From the NCBI RefSeq assembly GCF_016591715.1, contig NZ_AP024109.1:4402001-4466000 (forward strand): DNA of 64,000 bases, written 5' to 3'. Below are positions 32,609-42,670 of the stretch, in pieces (positions within the stretch are counted from its first letter, which is position 1; each line of letters starts with the position of its first letter). The position numbers were made by a program, and so were the translations under genes. This stretch comes from Mesorhizobium sp. J8 (lineage in GTDB: Bacteria > Pseudomonadota > Alphaproteobacteria > Rhizobiales > Rhizobiaceae). Below the pieces are notes generated by a model that was not told the DNA's origin, did no database searches, and worked only from the letters and a program-made list of their open reading frames with translations.

Positions 32609-34453
32609 ATGTTCCAGACCTTTGATTCCGCTGGTGATCCGGCCGTCGGCAAGCCGCGTGTGGCGTTGCTGCGGCAATGGCTGGCCGAGAACGGCCTGGA
32701 TGGCTTCCTTGTGCCGCGCGCGGACGAGCACCAGGGCGAATATGTCGCCGATCGCTCAGCGCGGCTGAAATGGCTGACCGGCTTTTCCGGTTCTGCGGGC
32801 GTCGCGATCGTGCTGCGCGACCGCGCCTTCATCTTCGTCGACGGCCGTTACACGCTGCAGGTGCGAAATGAGGTTGATCTCTCGATCTTCACCGTCGAAA
32901 GCCTCATCGACAATCCGCCGGCCTCCTGGATCAAGGACAATCTCGGCAAGGGCGCAAGGATCGGCTTCGACCCGTGGCTGCACACGATCGGCGAGATCAA
33001 GGCGCTGAAGGCGTCGGCCGAGCAGTCCGGCGCGACATTGGTGCCGCTCGACAGGAACCCCATCGACATCATCTGGAAGGACCAGCCGGAACCGCCGCGC
33101 GCGCCGGTCGAGATCCACCCGCAGAACCTTGCCGGCGAACTCGCCAAGGATAAGCTGGCGCGGCTGGCGAGGGCGATCGAGAAGGATGGCGCGACCCATG
33201 CGGTGCTGACCGATCCCTCGTCGATCGCCTGGGCCTTCAACATCCGTGGCGGCGACGTGCCGCATACGCCGCTGGCGCTCGGCTTTGCCATCCTCGCCGC
33301 CGACGGCAAGCATCAGCTGTTCATGGACCAGCGCAAATTCTCGCGGCAAGTCGCGGCCTATCTCACCCAGCTTGCCGATCCGCACGATCCAGGCGAGTTT
33401 GAAGCCGCGATCATCGAGCTCGCCAAGGGGGGCGCCAAGATCGCGCTCGATCCCGTGCTGGCGGCGGAGAAGCTCCGCATGCTGGTCGAGGACAATGGCG
33501 GCAAGGTCGTGCTGGCCGCCGACCCGGCGCGCATTCCCCGCGCCACCAAGAACCAGGCCGAGATCGCCGGCAGCCGCGCCGCGCATCGCCGCGACGGCGC
33601 GGCTGTCGCCAAGCTGCTGTGCTGGCTCGACCGCCAACCGCCTGGCTCACTCGACGAGATCGCCGTCGTCACTAAGCTTGAGGAAGTGCGCCGCCAGACC
33701 GGCGAGGAAACGCAGATGCCGCTGCGCGACGTCTCCTTCGACACGATTTCCGGCGCCGGCCCGAACGGCGCCATCATGCATTACCGCGTCTCGCGCGCCA
33801 CCAGCCGCAAGCTTGAGAGCGGCGAGCTGTTCCTGCTCGATTCGGGCGGCCAATATCAGGACGGCACCACCGACATCACCCGCACCGTGCCGATCGGCCA
33901 GCCGACCGAGGAGATGCGCGAGCGCTTCACGCTCGTGCTGAAGGGCATGATCGGCATCTCGACGCTGCGCTTCCCCGCCGGTACGCGCGGCTCGGAAATC
34001 GACGCCGTTGCCCGCATGGCGCTGTGGAAGCATGGCTGCGACTTCGCCCATGGCACCGGCCACGGCGTCGGCTCCTATCTCGCCGTGCATGAGGGGCCGC
34101 AGCGCATCGCCCGCACCGGTACCGAAAAACTACTGGCCGGCATGATGCTGTCCAACGAGCCCGGCTACTACAAGGAAGGTGCCTACGGCATCCGCATCGA
34201 GAACCTGATCCTGGTGACGCCGGCGGAGCCGGTCGAGGGCGGCGACATCGCCATGCACGCCTTCGAGACCCTGACGCTGGCGCCGATCGACAAGCGGCTC
34301 ATCCGCACCGATCTTCTGACGCGCGATGAGTTGCACTGGCTCGACCAGTATCATGCATGGGTGCTTGCCGAGATCGGCCCGATGGTGGACGGCGAAACGC
34401 TGGCCTGGCTGGAGAAGGCGACCGCACCGCTGCCGCACGACGCCAAGATCTGA
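32609..34453 (+). CDS. pepP: Xaa-Pro aminopeptidase P (M24B)
   Basis: A 614-residue, three-domain metallopeptidase that removes N-terminal residues before proline. The pita-bread C-terminal half carries the dimetal ligands in LDSGGQYQDGTTDITRT (two Asp), HGTGHGVGSY (His), NEPGYYKEGAYGIRIEN (Glu) and the following Glu. The two N-terminal creatinase-like domains (starting VALLRQWLAENGLDGFLVPR) match the long eukaryote-like APP1 form. GAGGGAGCC precedes the ATG at good spacing. It is a cytosolic peptide-turnover enzyme. Confidence 0.92.
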   Translation: MFQTFDSAGDPAVGKPRVALLRQWLAENGLDGFLVPRADEHQGEYVADRSARLKWLTGFSGSAGVAIVLRDRAFIFVDGRYTLQVRNEVDLSIFTVESLIDNPPASWIKDNLGKGARIGFDPWLHTIGEIKALKASAEQSGATLVPLDRNPIDIIWKDQPEPPRAPVEIHPQNLAGELAKDKLARLARAIEKDGATHAVLTDPSSIAWAFNIRGGDVPHTPLALGFAILAADGKHQLFMDQRKFSRQVAAYLTQLADPHDPGEFEAAIIELAKGGAKIALDPVLAAEKLRMLVEDNGGKVVLAADPARIPRATKNQAEIAGSRAAHRRDGAAVAKLLCWLDRQPPGSLDEIAVVTKLEEVRRQTGEETQMPLRDVSFDTISGAGPNGAIMHYRVSRATSRKLESGELFLLDSGGQYQDGTTDITRTVPIGQPTEEMRERFTLVLKGMIGISTLRFPAGTRGSEIDAVARMALWKHGCDFAHGTGHGVGSYLAVHEGPQRIARTGTEKLLAGMMLSNEPGYYKEGAYGIRIENLILVTPAEPVEGGDIAMHAFETLTLAPIDKRLIRTDLLTRDELHWLDQYHAWVLAEIGPMVDGETLAWLEKATAPLPHDAKI

Positions 34454-34463
34454 GATGAGCTTC

Positions 34464-34487
34464 TTTCTCCCCGTGAACGGGGAGAAA
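34464..34487. terminator. Hairpin between convergent pepP and azlD
   Basis: TTTCTCCCCG-TGAA-CGGGGAGAAA is a perfect 10-bp stem 11 bases past the pepP stop. It is a C/G-rich inverted repeat of a type that recurs between mesorhizobial genes. It can form on either strand and so may end both convergent transcripts. Confidence 0.55.
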
Positions 34488-34539
34488 CGCCCGGCAGGGC
34501 AATGAGGGGCGCCGGCATTCCCAATGATTGCCGGAATTC

Positions 34540-34836
34540 CTACCCCACAAACTGCCGTGCAATGATCAGCACCGCCGCGCCGGCCAAGAACATCGCCATC
34601 AACCCGCCGCGCAGCGAGACCAAAGCAGTGACGATCAGTGCCGCCCATTCGGCGGGCCCGGCGCCAAGCACTGCCGGCGCGACCAGCGTGGTCAGCACCG
34701 CGGCCGGCACGGCGTTGAGCCCGGCTTCGACGCGCGGATGGATATTCTCGAAGCGCGAGATGACCAGATGCCCGCCGATGCGGGTCAGATAGGTGGCGAT
34801 CGCGCCGGCGAGGATGATCCAGAAGGTCGTGCTCAC
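34540..34836 (-). CDS. azlD: AzlD-family branched-chain amino acid exporter subunit
   Basis: 98 residues with four hydrophobic helices. Typical AzlD phrases are TYLTRIGGHLVI and GLNAVPAAVLTTLVAPAVL. The start is a GTG with GGGGAG five bases upstream; it overlaps the azlC stop in GTGA. AzlC and AzlD together form a two-component exporter for branched-chain or other hydrophobic amino acids. Confidence 0.9.
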   Translation of the reverse strand: MSTTFWIILAGAIATYLTRIGGHLVISRFENIHPRVEAGLNAVPAAVLTTLVAPAVLGAGPAEWAALIVTALVSLRGGLMAMFLAGAAVLIIARQFVG

Positions 34837-35561
34837 GGCCGCTCCCCTATTCCGCTGTGATGCGGCGGCAGGATCACCGCCAGCAGCACGCCGGCGATGG
34901 CGCCGATCGAGACATGCCAGGGAGAGCCGACGGTTCTGTAGGCGATGATCGATGCGGCCGCGCTTGCGGCGACGACTGGCAGCCACAGCGGCCGCTTGCG
35001 GAAACCGAGGACGAGGCCGAGGAAATAGATCGGCAACAGGAAATCGATGCCCAGCGCATGCGTATCCGGGATCATCTTGCCGAACACCGCGCCCAACCCG
35101 CTTTCGATCACCCAGAACACGTAAACCGGCAGGCCAAGCCCAAGATACCAGACAAACCCGACCGGTTTGCCCGACACGGCCCTCGCCTCGGCCACGGCGA
35201 ATTGCGGGTCGGTCAGGATGAAATAGCCGGCGGCCTGCTGCAGCAGCGGCCAATGCGCGATGCGCCGGCCGATCCCGGCCGAATAGAGCACATGGCGGAA
35301 ATTCACGGCGAAGATCGACAGCACGATCAGCCACGGCGCGACATGCTGGCCGAACAGCTCGATGCCGACCATTTGGCTCGCGCCGCCATAGATCATGGCG
35401 CTCATCAGGAATGCCTCGAGCACCGAGAAACCATTGTCGACGGCGATCGCGCCGAACAGGATCGCGAACGGCGCCGAGGCGACGACCACCGGCATCGACA
35501 ATCGCACGCCGTCCCAGAAATCCCCGCCGGTCCTGCCCTCAGAAATTGCTTCCGCCGCCAT
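34833..35561 (-). CDS. azlC: AzlC-family branched-chain amino acid exporter subunit
   Basis: A 242-residue inner-membrane protein with the AzlC signature (PFAILFGAIAVDNGFSVLEA, then IYGGASQMVGIELF, and FAVNFRHVLYSAGIG). The start is the ATG at 35561 after GGGAGC. An in-frame extension to 35618 exists, but it is encoded by a family C repeat and is not part of the protein. Start and stop codons of azlC and azlD overlap by four bases, so the pair is coupled. Confidence 0.9.
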   Translation of the reverse strand: MAAEAISEGRTGGDFWDGVRLSMPVVVASAPFAILFGAIAVDNGFSVLEAFLMSAMIYGGASQMVGIELFGQHVAPWLIVLSIFAVNFRHVLYSAGIGRRIAHWPLLQQAAGYFILTDPQFAVAEARAVSGKPVGFVWYLGLGLPVYVFWVIESGLGAVFGKMIPDTHALGIDFLLPIYFLGLVLGFRKRPLWLPVVAASAAASIIAYRTVGSPWHVSIGAIAGVLLAVILPPHHSGIGERP

Positions 35562-35574
35562 CAGCCGCTCCCAA

Positions 35575-35678
35575 TGCATGCCCCCCAGAAGTGCGCAGCG
35601 GTTCTGGGACAACGACATGCATCAACAAAAAGACTTGAGACGCGTCGCCTGAATCCGTTCAGCGCGACGCGCTTCAAG
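35575..35678. repeat. Family C intergenic mosaic repeat, copy 2
   Basis: TGCATGCCCCCCAGAAGTGC leads into the core and ACGACATGCATCAACAAAAA; TGCATG and CATGCA are inverted. The right part is a second inverted region ending GCGACGCGCTTCAAG. It covers the promoter region of azlCD. Confidence 0.8.
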
Positions 35679-35733
35679 TGCGGTCTGATTTAGGGAGCGT
35701 CGCCCTCAATGTCACACCAATTCGCTTGACCCA

Positions 35734-35754
35734 GCGATCAGCGGAACTGATCGC
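35734..35754 (-). terminator. Hairpin downstream of the glutamine synthetase-like gene
   Basis: GCGATCAG-CGGAA-CTGATCGC is a perfect 8-bp stem 33 bases past the stop at 35788, at the end of the nine-gene minus-strand cluster. No T run follows on the minus strand. Confidence 0.4.
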
Positions 35755-35787
35755 CGAGTTGCGAAGCGGCGGAAATTTCCACCCGCC

Positions 35788-37188
35788 TCAGCTGACGAAG
35801 TAGCGCTGCCACTCGAAGTCGGTGATATGCGAGGCCTGCCAGGCATCGAAGGCCGCCTGCTCGGCGCGGCGGCTTTCGGCGTAGTTGTCGCGGAACGCTT
35901 CGCCGAACGCCTCGGCGCAGAAATCGGATGCGGCGAAGGCTTCAATGGAAGCATCCAGCGTACGTGGCAGCTTCGGCTTGTCGAGGTTGGCGAGGTTGCT
36001 CGTCACCGGCGCCTCGAGCGGCAGGTTCTTCTCGATGCCTTCGCAGCCGGCCGCCAGGATCGCGGCGATCGAGAGATAAGGATTGACGTCGGCACCGGGC
36101 GCCCGGTGCTCGAACCGGCAGGCGGCATCGTTCGGCGTGGTGATGGCGCGGATCGGCGCGGTGCGGTTCTCGAAGCCCCAGGCGACGTCTTCCGGCGACC
36201 ACGCGCCGCGATCGAAGCGGCGGTAGGAGTTGACCGTCGGCCGGAAGAAGATATGCGTCTCCTGCATGCGGTTGAGGACGCCGGCGAGGAATTTCTCGGC
36301 GACCGGCGTCAGCCGGTTCGGTCCGGCCGCGAAGGCCGGCTTGCCGTCCCGCCACAGGCTGACATGATGGTGCGCGCCGCAGGCGCTTTCCTTGCCCGGC
36401 GGCTGGAAGCGCGTCATGAAGGTCGCCACCAAGCCACGCTCGGCGCACAGCTCGCGCAGATGCAGCTTGGCGCGCATCGCGGCATCCGCCGCCGCGAGAG
36501 CGCTCTTCGGCGTCAGCGCGTATTCATACATGCCATAGCCATATTCGGTGACCAGCGAGGCGACGCCGATGTCGATGCTCTTCATGCGGGTGATGAACTC
36601 GGCGGCGAAATCCTGGTATTCGCCGCTGCGCACGAGGTCGTAGTTGATCAGCGAATGGCCCCAGGGCTTCAACTCGCGATAGCGGCCGGCGCGCATCAGA
36701 TCATGGTCGGCGTGGAAAATGCCGAACTCGTATTCGAGGGCGAATTTCGGCTCGTAGCCAAGCGCCCTGGCACGCTCCTCGACGCGCGCCAGCACGCCGC
36801 GCGGGTCATACGGACAGACGGCGCCGTCCAGCATGAAGGAGCGCGTGATGGCGGACGCGAATTTCGGCTTCCAGCCATGCTGCACCACCGTATCGGGGTC
36901 GATGATGCCCTTGATGTTGGGAAAGCCGTTCTCCTCATTGGCGCTCGGCGAGGCGAAGGCGACATCGCCCGTCGGCTGGCCGTCGCCATGCGTGACGCAA
37001 TAGAGGATGGCATTGATCGACTCGCCGGCTGTGGAAAGCTTCAGCGGCGCGATCTTGGAGCGTACAACGCCCGACGTGTCGACCGTATGCACCTCGACGA
37101 ACTCGACGCCGCGCGACGCAAGCTCTGCCTGCAGCGCCTCGAGCTTCGGCGCATACGCCGCCACCCTGTCCTCGAATTCCACGTTCAA
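35788..37188 (-). CDS. Glutamine synthetase-family ligase (gamma-glutamyl-amine synthetase-like)
   Basis: 466 residues of the glutamine synthetase fold, without the adenylylation-loop features of GlnA. Visible ligand segments are FALEYEFGIF (metal Glu), GAHHHVSLW (metal/ATP His), FFRPTVNSYRRF, FENRTAPIR and EHRAPGADVNPYLSIAA. Family members of this length ligate glutamate to polyamines or alkylamines, or are GlnT-like. It is the last gene of the minus-strand cluster, 23 bases after livM, so a role in activating the transported substrate is likely. Which amine is used is unknown. Confidence 0.85.
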   Translation of the reverse strand: MNVEFEDRVAAYAPKLEALQAELASRGVEFVEVHTVDTSGVVRSKIAPLKLSTAGESINAILYCVTHGDGQPTGDVAFASPSANEENGFPNIKGIIDPDTVVQHGWKPKFASAITRSFMLDGAVCPYDPRGVLARVEERARALGYEPKFALEYEFGIFHADHDLMRAGRYRELKPWGHSLINYDLVRSGEYQDFAAEFITRMKSIDIGVASLVTEYGYGMYEYALTPKSALAAADAAMRAKLHLRELCAERGLVATFMTRFQPPGKESACGAHHHVSLWRDGKPAFAAGPNRLTPVAEKFLAGVLNRMQETHIFFRPTVNSYRRFDRGAWSPEDVAWGFENRTAPIRAITTPNDAACRFEHRAPGADVNPYLSIAAILAAGCEGIEKNLPLEAPVTSNLANLDKPKLPRTLDASIEAFAASDFCAEAFGEAFRDNYAESRRAEQAAFDAWQASHITDFEWQRYFVS

Positions 37189-37211
37189 CCCTCCACCAGG
37201 AAATGACTGAG

Positions 37212-38309
37212 CTATTTGGCGTTGCGCCGCAACAGGAGCGACACAAGCTCGTCGAGCTCATGCCGGCCGCTGATGCCGCTCGGCCGGAATGCCATGCAAA
37301 ACACGATGACCACGCCGAGCGCCACGCCCGACAGTCCAAGCAGCTGCGGCATCTGGATACCCGCGACGGTCACGCCGGACTCGATGCTGCGGATGAATTC
37401 CAGCCCGATCGAAAGCACGATGACGCCGGTGACCGCCCCCGTCACCGTCGCCATGCCACCGAGGATCAGCATCGCCAGCGTGTTGAAGATCATCTGGAAG
37501 TAGAAAAGTTTCGGACTGATCGTGCCGGCGAAATAGGCGTAGAGCACGCCGGCAAGGCCGCAGATCAGCGCCGACAGCACCCATGACATGAGCCGCAGTT
37601 TCTTCGCATCGATGCCGAGCGCCGCCGCAGCCTGCGGGCTCTGCGCGCTGGCGCGCAACTGCAGGCCCCAGCGGCTGTCCTTGAACAGCCGCGCCGCCAC
37701 GATCGCCAGCACCGCGAACACCAGCATCCACGGCAGGCCGACCACTTTCGGGATGCCGAAGAAAGCCTGGTTGCCCTTGAACAGATCGGTCCAGTTGAGG
37801 AACACCGAATGGACAATGATGAGCAGCGCCAGGCTGACGATGGTCGCCGCGACCCCAGACAGCCGGCTGATCACCTTGCCGCTGACCAGCGCCACGATGC
37901 CGACGACGACGAGCGCGACAAGCGCCGACGAAACCGGATCGAATTCAAGCGTCGCAAAGCCGAACGGGGCGTTGGGGATCGACAGCTTCTTCATGGCAAG
38001 AGGCGTCGACAGAATGGCGACGCCATAGGCGCCGAGGCCGACGAAGGCGCTGTGGCCGAGATTGGCGATGTTGGAATTGCCCATGAACACCTGCAGGCCG
38101 ACCACGACAATCAGGTTCACGAAGGCGCCGAGCGCCAGGAAGGTGTAATAGGTCGGCGCGAAGTTCAGCACCAGGAGCCCGATCGCCAGCACCGGCAGCG
38201 CCGTCACCAGCCCGCCGATCAGCGAGCGGACCAGCGCATTGTTGGATCGCGCCGCGCCGGTCGGAGCCGCCATCTGGTCGACCGCTTGCGAGAGTTCGGA
38301 GCCTGCCAC
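37212..38309 (-). CDS. livM: Branched-chain-type ABC transporter permease (LivM-like)
   Basis: 365 residues with about ten helices and the LivM core (ANLGHSAFVGLGAYGVAIL near residues 85-105; LRASAQSPQAAAALGID and later MATVTGAVTG). The start is a GTG with GGGGAG seven bases upstream; it begins 17 bases after the livH stop. The N-terminal 20 residues are polar. It forms the membrane channel with the LivH-like protein. Confidence 0.88.
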   Translation of the reverse strand: MAGSELSQAVDQMAAPTGAARSNNALVRSLIGGLVTALPVLAIGLLVLNFAPTYYTFLALGAFVNLIVVVGLQVFMGNSNIANLGHSAFVGLGAYGVAILSTPLAMKKLSIPNAPFGFATLEFDPVSSALVALVVVGIVALVSGKVISRLSGVAATIVSLALLIIVHSVFLNWTDLFKGNQAFFGIPKVVGLPWMLVFAVLAIVAARLFKDSRWGLQLRASAQSPQAAAALGIDAKKLRLMSWVLSALICGLAGVLYAYFAGTISPKLFYFQMIFNTLAMLILGGMATVTGAVTGVIVLSIGLEFIRSIESGVTVAGIQMPQLLGLSGVALGVVIVFCMAFRPSGISGRHELDELVSLLLRRNAK

Positions 38310-38325
38310 GTCAGATCTCCCCGCT

Positions 38326-39225
38326 CTAAATCTCTTTGTCGCCGAGTTCGATGCGCTGGCCGAGCAGGCCTTCCGGCCGGTAGACGAGCAGCGCGACGAT
38401 GATCGCGTAGGTGAGCGCGTCCCGGAAGCCCGCATATTCCTGCGGCAGCGCGACGAGCAGGCCGACTTCGATGAAGCCGAGCAACATGCCGCCGACAGCG
38501 GCACCCGGCAGCGAACCGAAGCCGCCGATGACGCAGGCGACGAAGGCCTTCAGCACCAGGCCGAAGCCGAGATCGGGTGAGACGCTGCCGCGCCGTGCCA
38601 GGATGAAGACGGCGGCGATGCCCGCCAGCGCGCCCGAAATCGCAAACGCCGTGGCAATCACCCGGTTTGCCTTGATCCCCATCAGCCGCACGGTGGCGAA
38701 GTCGCGCGAGGCGGCGCGGATGGCGAGCCCGAGAGTCGAGCGGTTAAGGAAGAGCACGAGCGCAAGGATGGTCAGGCCCGAGACGATAAGCTCCATCACC
38801 TGCAATGACGATACGGCGAAGGGACCGACAAACCACATCTGGTTGAGGCCGTTGAGGACCGAGACCGACTGCGGCTTGGGCGAGATCAGAAGCATGAAAA
38901 GGTTCTGCACCACGATCGACACGCCGAAGGCGGTGAGCAATCCGGTCGTGGTCGGCGCGTAGCGCACCGGCCGGAAGGCGACACGCTCGAACACGACCGC
39001 CGCGAGCGCCGCCATGCCGACGGCAAGCAGTACCGCGACGAAGGGCGAGGTCAGCCCGAGCGCGGCAGCCAGGAACACGCTGTAGGCGGAGACGCCGATG
39101 ATCTCGCCATGGGCGAAATTGACCAAGCCCATGATCGAGAAGACGACGGCTAGCCCGAGCGCCACCAGCGAATATTCCGCGCCGAAGGCGAGCGCGTTGA
39201 GGAGTTGCTGCAAGGCGTAATCCAT
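38326..39225 (-). CDS. livH: Branched-chain-type ABC transporter permease (LivH-like)
   Basis: 299 residues, about eight helices. LivH phrases: LVALGLAVVFSIMGLVNFAH near the N-terminus, LAIRAASRDFATVRLMGIKA, and GSLPGAAVGGMLLGFIE. It is followed by livM and preceded by livF, with short gaps of 16 and 6 bases. Specificity is set by the binding protein, not by this subunit. Confidence 0.9.
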   Translation of the reverse strand: MDYALQQLLNALAFGAEYSLVALGLAVVFSIMGLVNFAHGEIIGVSAYSVFLAAALGLTSPFVAVLLAVGMAALAAVVFERVAFRPVRYAPTTTGLLTAFGVSIVVQNLFMLLISPKPQSVSVLNGLNQMWFVGPFAVSSLQVMELIVSGLTILALVLFLNRSTLGLAIRAASRDFATVRLMGIKANRVIATAFAISGALAGIAAVFILARRGSVSPDLGFGLVLKAFVACVIGGFGSLPGAAVGGMLLGFIEVGLLVALPQEYAGFRDALTYAIIVALLVYRPEGLLGQRIELGDKEI

Positions 39226-39231
39226 CGCCGC

Positions 39232-39936
<705 letters not shown>

Positions 39937-39952
39937 GTGTCCCTGCCTCGCT

Positions 39953-41107
39953 TTAGTTCAGCGCCGGAACGAAGGTCGGCGGCGTGTCGGTGATCAGCAC
40001 CCGCTTGCCGTCGGCAAAGCCCATCACCGGCACGGCCTTGACCGGATAGCCCTTCTTCTCGGCGAAGGAAATCGTCGGCGCCGTCGTGCCCGGATATCCG
40101 CCAGGCGCGCGGATCGCCTCGCGTAAGGCGGCGGGGTCGACGGTGCCGGCCTTTTTCGCCGCTTCGTAGCTGATCTGCACCATGTCGGCGCCGAGCGCGT
40201 CGAAGATGCCGTTGATCTTGTAGCCGTCGGCCTTGCACTGGGCGAGGAACTTGTCGATCGGGCCATCGACGCCGGTCGCGCCATGGGTCGCGAACATCAC
40301 CTTTTCCAGCGATTTCGGATCGCCGACCGTGCCTTCCAGCGATTTGTCGTCGAAGGCGTCGCAGCCGGTCACCCAGCCTTCATAGCCGTTGGCGCGCAAT
40401 TGCCGGATCAGGATGCCGACATCTGGCAGCACGGCGCAGATATGGATCGCGTCCGGCTTCTGCGGCAATGCCTTGATCGAGGCGATCTGCGGCGACCAGT
40501 CGGTGGTGCCGTAGGAATAGTTGAATTTGCCGACCACCTTGCCGCCGAGATGCTCGAACACCTCGCCGAACCACTCCGGCAGCTTCTCCGAGTAGGAACC
40601 GGCATCGGGCGACACCATCAGCGCGACGGTCCGCGCGCCCTTGCCGTAAAGCGCGTTGGCGGTGGCCGAGGCATTGATCGGATCCGGCACGGCGCCGGCA
40701 ATGAAGTTGTCGAGCCCGGCCTGCTGCATCTCGAGCTGCGTGTTCGGTGCCGAGAACACCGTGGCGCCATAAGGCTGCGCGGTCTGCGCCATCGGGATCA
40801 GCGCGTCCGGGAACGGCACGCCGGTGATGATCTGCGCGCCGGCGTCGAGGAATTTCTGGCCGAGCGAGACCGAAAGCTGCGGATCGGAGCGGTTGTCCTC
40901 GATCATCAGCTCGACTTTGGGATCGTTCGCGCTTGAGGCCTTGTTGAGCTTGTCAGCCATGCAGCGCGCGCCCTCGGCCTCGCTATAGGGCGCGTAGGCC
41001 CCGGTCATGGCGACCGCAAGCCCGATCTTCAGATCGGCCGCGCCCGCATGCCCGGCCTGCAGCAGCCCCGCGGTCAGCACCGCGGCTCCCAGCAAAATCT
41101 TTTCCAT
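39953..41107 (-). CDS. ABC transporter substrate-binding protein (branched-chain amino acid type)
   Basis: 384 residues with a signal peptide (1-23, ending AGHAGA). The mature protein has the periplasmic type I (LivJ-like) fold, with MTGAYAPYSEAEGARC and the later SYGTTDWSPQIASIKALPQ and FDALGADMVQ segments. The start at 41107 has a strong AGGAGGGG site. The binding pocket is not readable from sequence, so the ligand remains open; the neighbouring enzymes suggest an amine or amino-acid derivative. Confidence 0.88.
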   Translation of the reverse strand: MEKILLGAAVLTAGLLQAGHAGAADLKIGLAVAMTGAYAPYSEAEGARCMADKLNKASSANDPKVELMIEDNRSDPQLSVSLGQKFLDAGAQIITGVPFPDALIPMAQTAQPYGATVFSAPNTQLEMQQAGLDNFIAGAVPDPINASATANALYGKGARTVALMVSPDAGSYSEKLPEWFGEVFEHLGGKVVGKFNYSYGTTDWSPQIASIKALPQKPDAIHICAVLPDVGILIRQLRANGYEGWVTGCDAFDDKSLEGTVGDPKSLEKVMFATHGATGVDGPIDKFLAQCKADGYKINGIFDALGADMVQISYEAAKKAGTVDPAALREAIRAPGGYPGTTAPTISFAEKKGYPVKAVPVMGFADGKRVLITDTPPTFVPALN

Positions 41108-41149
41108 TCTACCCCTCCTTCCTCTCATTGCGGTTGTTCTTCCGGGCCT

Positions 41150-41875
41150 TCAGGCCGTCTCCGACTGCCCGACATAGACCTCGACGACGCGCGGATCGCG
41201 CCACACGTCTTCCGTCTCGCCCGAAGCGATCACCTGGCCCTGGTCCATCACGCAAAGCCGGTCGCAGAGCCGGTTGATGAAGCGCAGGTCGTGATCGATG
41301 ACGATGGTCGCGCAGCCGACGTCGCGACGGATGCCTTCGATCGCCATCGCCAGGGTCTCCGACTCGGCCTCGTTCAGACCGGCCGCCGGCTCGTCGAGCA
41401 ACAACAGGGACGGTCCCAACGCCAGCGCGCGGGCGATCTCGAGCCGGCGCTGGCTGCCATAGGGCAGCGTTCCGGCCGGGCTGTCGGCGAAGCCTGCGAG
41501 CTCATATTGCTGCAGCAGCTGATCGACGCCGATGCGCCTGGCGGCATCGGGGCGCACGGCGCGGCAGGTGATATGCGCCACCTCGACGTTCTGGCGGACG
41601 GTCAAATCCTTGAACAGCCTGATGGTCTGGAAGGTGCGGCCGACCCCTGCCCGCGCGCAATGCTCCGGGCCGCGGCCGGTGATCTCGTCGCCCGCCAGGC
41701 GAACGCTGCCGCTGTCCGGCTTGAGCACGCCCGAAATGGCGTTGACGAGGGTGGATTTGCCGGCGCCGTTCGGACCGATGAGACCGAGGATCTCGCCCGC
41801 CTCACAAGTCAGCGAGGCGCTGCGCAAGGCCTGCACGCCGCCGAATGTCTTGCTGACTGCCTCAACCGACAGCAT
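41150..41875 (-). CDS. livG: Branched-chain-type ABC transporter ATPase (LivG-like)
   Basis: A 241-residue ATPase with Walker A GPNGAGKST at 34-42. The signature is the variant LPYGSQRRLEIARAL, Walker B is LLLLDEPAAGLN, and the His switch follows in VIDHDLRF. The typical LivG segment RTFQTIRLFKDLTV is present. It opens the transport half of the cluster, 139 bases after the regulator gene, a gap that holds an AT-rich candidate operator. Confidence 0.92.
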   Translation of the reverse strand: MLSVEAVSKTFGGVQALRSASLTCEAGEILGLIGPNGAGKSTLVNAISGVLKPDSGSVRLAGDEITGRGPEHCARAGVGRTFQTIRLFKDLTVRQNVEVAHITCRAVRPDAARRIGVDQLLQQYELAGFADSPAGTLPYGSQRRLEIARALALGPSLLLLDEPAAGLNEAESETLAMAIEGIRRDVGCATIVIDHDLRFINRLCDRLCVMDQGQVIASGETEDVWRDPRVVEVYVGQSETA

Positions 41876-41966
41876 CGGTCATCTCTCCCATTCCCGGCCG
41901 CTGGCTGTTCTCCTGTCGGTCGGTCAAATGGATGCTAGTCTCCCGACTTTTCCATAACAAGTATTT

Positions 41967-41985
41967 TTTTCCATTTTAGAAAAAT
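41967..41985. promoter_or_regulatory. AT-rich candidate operator, copy 1 (TTTTCCATTTTAGAAAAATT)
   Basis: TTTTC and GAAAA form an inverted pair separated by seven bases. A close match, TTTTCCATTTTGGCAAATT, lies at 44951. Both copies sit in the control regions of the cluster regulated, by inference, by the XRE-cupin protein at 42015. This one is upstream of livG. Confidence 0.45.
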
Positions 41986-42014
41986 TCTTGAACGGAAAAG
42001 CTGGGGCTCGTCGG

Positions 42015-42599
42015 TCAGACGCCTGCTCGTGGCGGCAGCCCGTCGCGCGGCACCGTGTTCGACATCAGCATGATGACGGGCTCGTCGCCGAGCGCCACAT
42101 AGGCGTGCTGCATCTCGCCGTCGAACAGGATGCTGTCGCCGGGCTGCAGCACGGTCGGGTCGTAGTGGAGCGTGTGCAGTTGCAGGCTGCCGCTCAGCAC
42201 ATGAATGAACTCCTCACCCGAATGGCTGCGCCACCCGCCGTTTTCCTCGAAGGTTCTGGCGCACAGCGTGACGCGCCAGAAAATATTGGTCTTGTCGCGG
42301 AAATCGCTGCACAAGACCTCGAATTCCATGGCGTTGCCTTCATGCAGGATGCCGCTGCCGGCGCGCGTGATCGAGCGGCGCGCCTGCGGCCCGGGCTTCG
42401 GGCTGAACAGGAAGGAGGCCACCGGCACGTGCAGCACGCCGGCGATCATCAGGGCGATATCGACGGTCAGCCTTGCCTTGCCGTTCTCCAGCTTCGAGAG
42501 CTGCGAAACGGAAAGGCCTGAGCGCTCGCTGAGATCGCGCAAGGTGATGTTCTGCTGCTTGCGCGCATCGCGGATCTTGCTGCCCACATTGCCTTGCAT
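42015..42599 (-). CDS. XRE-family regulator with C-terminal cupin domain
   Basis: 194 residues. An N-terminal helix-turn-helix (residues about 5-58: RDARKQQNITLRDLSERSGL, then SVSQLSKLENGKARL) is joined to a cupin sensor domain (about 110-185; EEFIHVLSGSLQLHTL, LQPGDSILFDGEMQHAYVAL). Proteins of this PuuR-like layout often repress amine or amino-acid catabolic operons and are induced by the substrate. The ATG at 42599 is chosen; an in-frame ATG at 42698 would overlap the preceding gene. It lies between the enzyme genes and the transporter genes, as expected for a local regulator. Confidence 0.88.
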   Translation of the reverse strand: MQGNVGSKIRDARKQQNITLRDLSERSGLSVSQLSKLENGKARLTVDIALMIAGVLHVPVASFLFSPKPGPQARRSITRAGSGILHEGNAMEFEVLCSDFRDKTNIFWRVTLCARTFEENGGWRSHSGEEFIHVLSGSLQLHTLHYDPTVLQPGDSILFDGEMQHAYVALGDEPVIMLMSNTVPRDGLPPRAGV

Positions 42600-42670
42600 C
42601 GTCCACGCCCTTGGCTGTCGTGTTTCCAATTCGACAAGCTCTAACGGCGCGCCCTTCGAGCGTCCAGTCT

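Noticed and set aside
35562..35618. N-terminal extension of AzlC
   Set aside because: Those codons belong to a family C repeat, and a good ribosome-binding site precedes the ATG at 35561.
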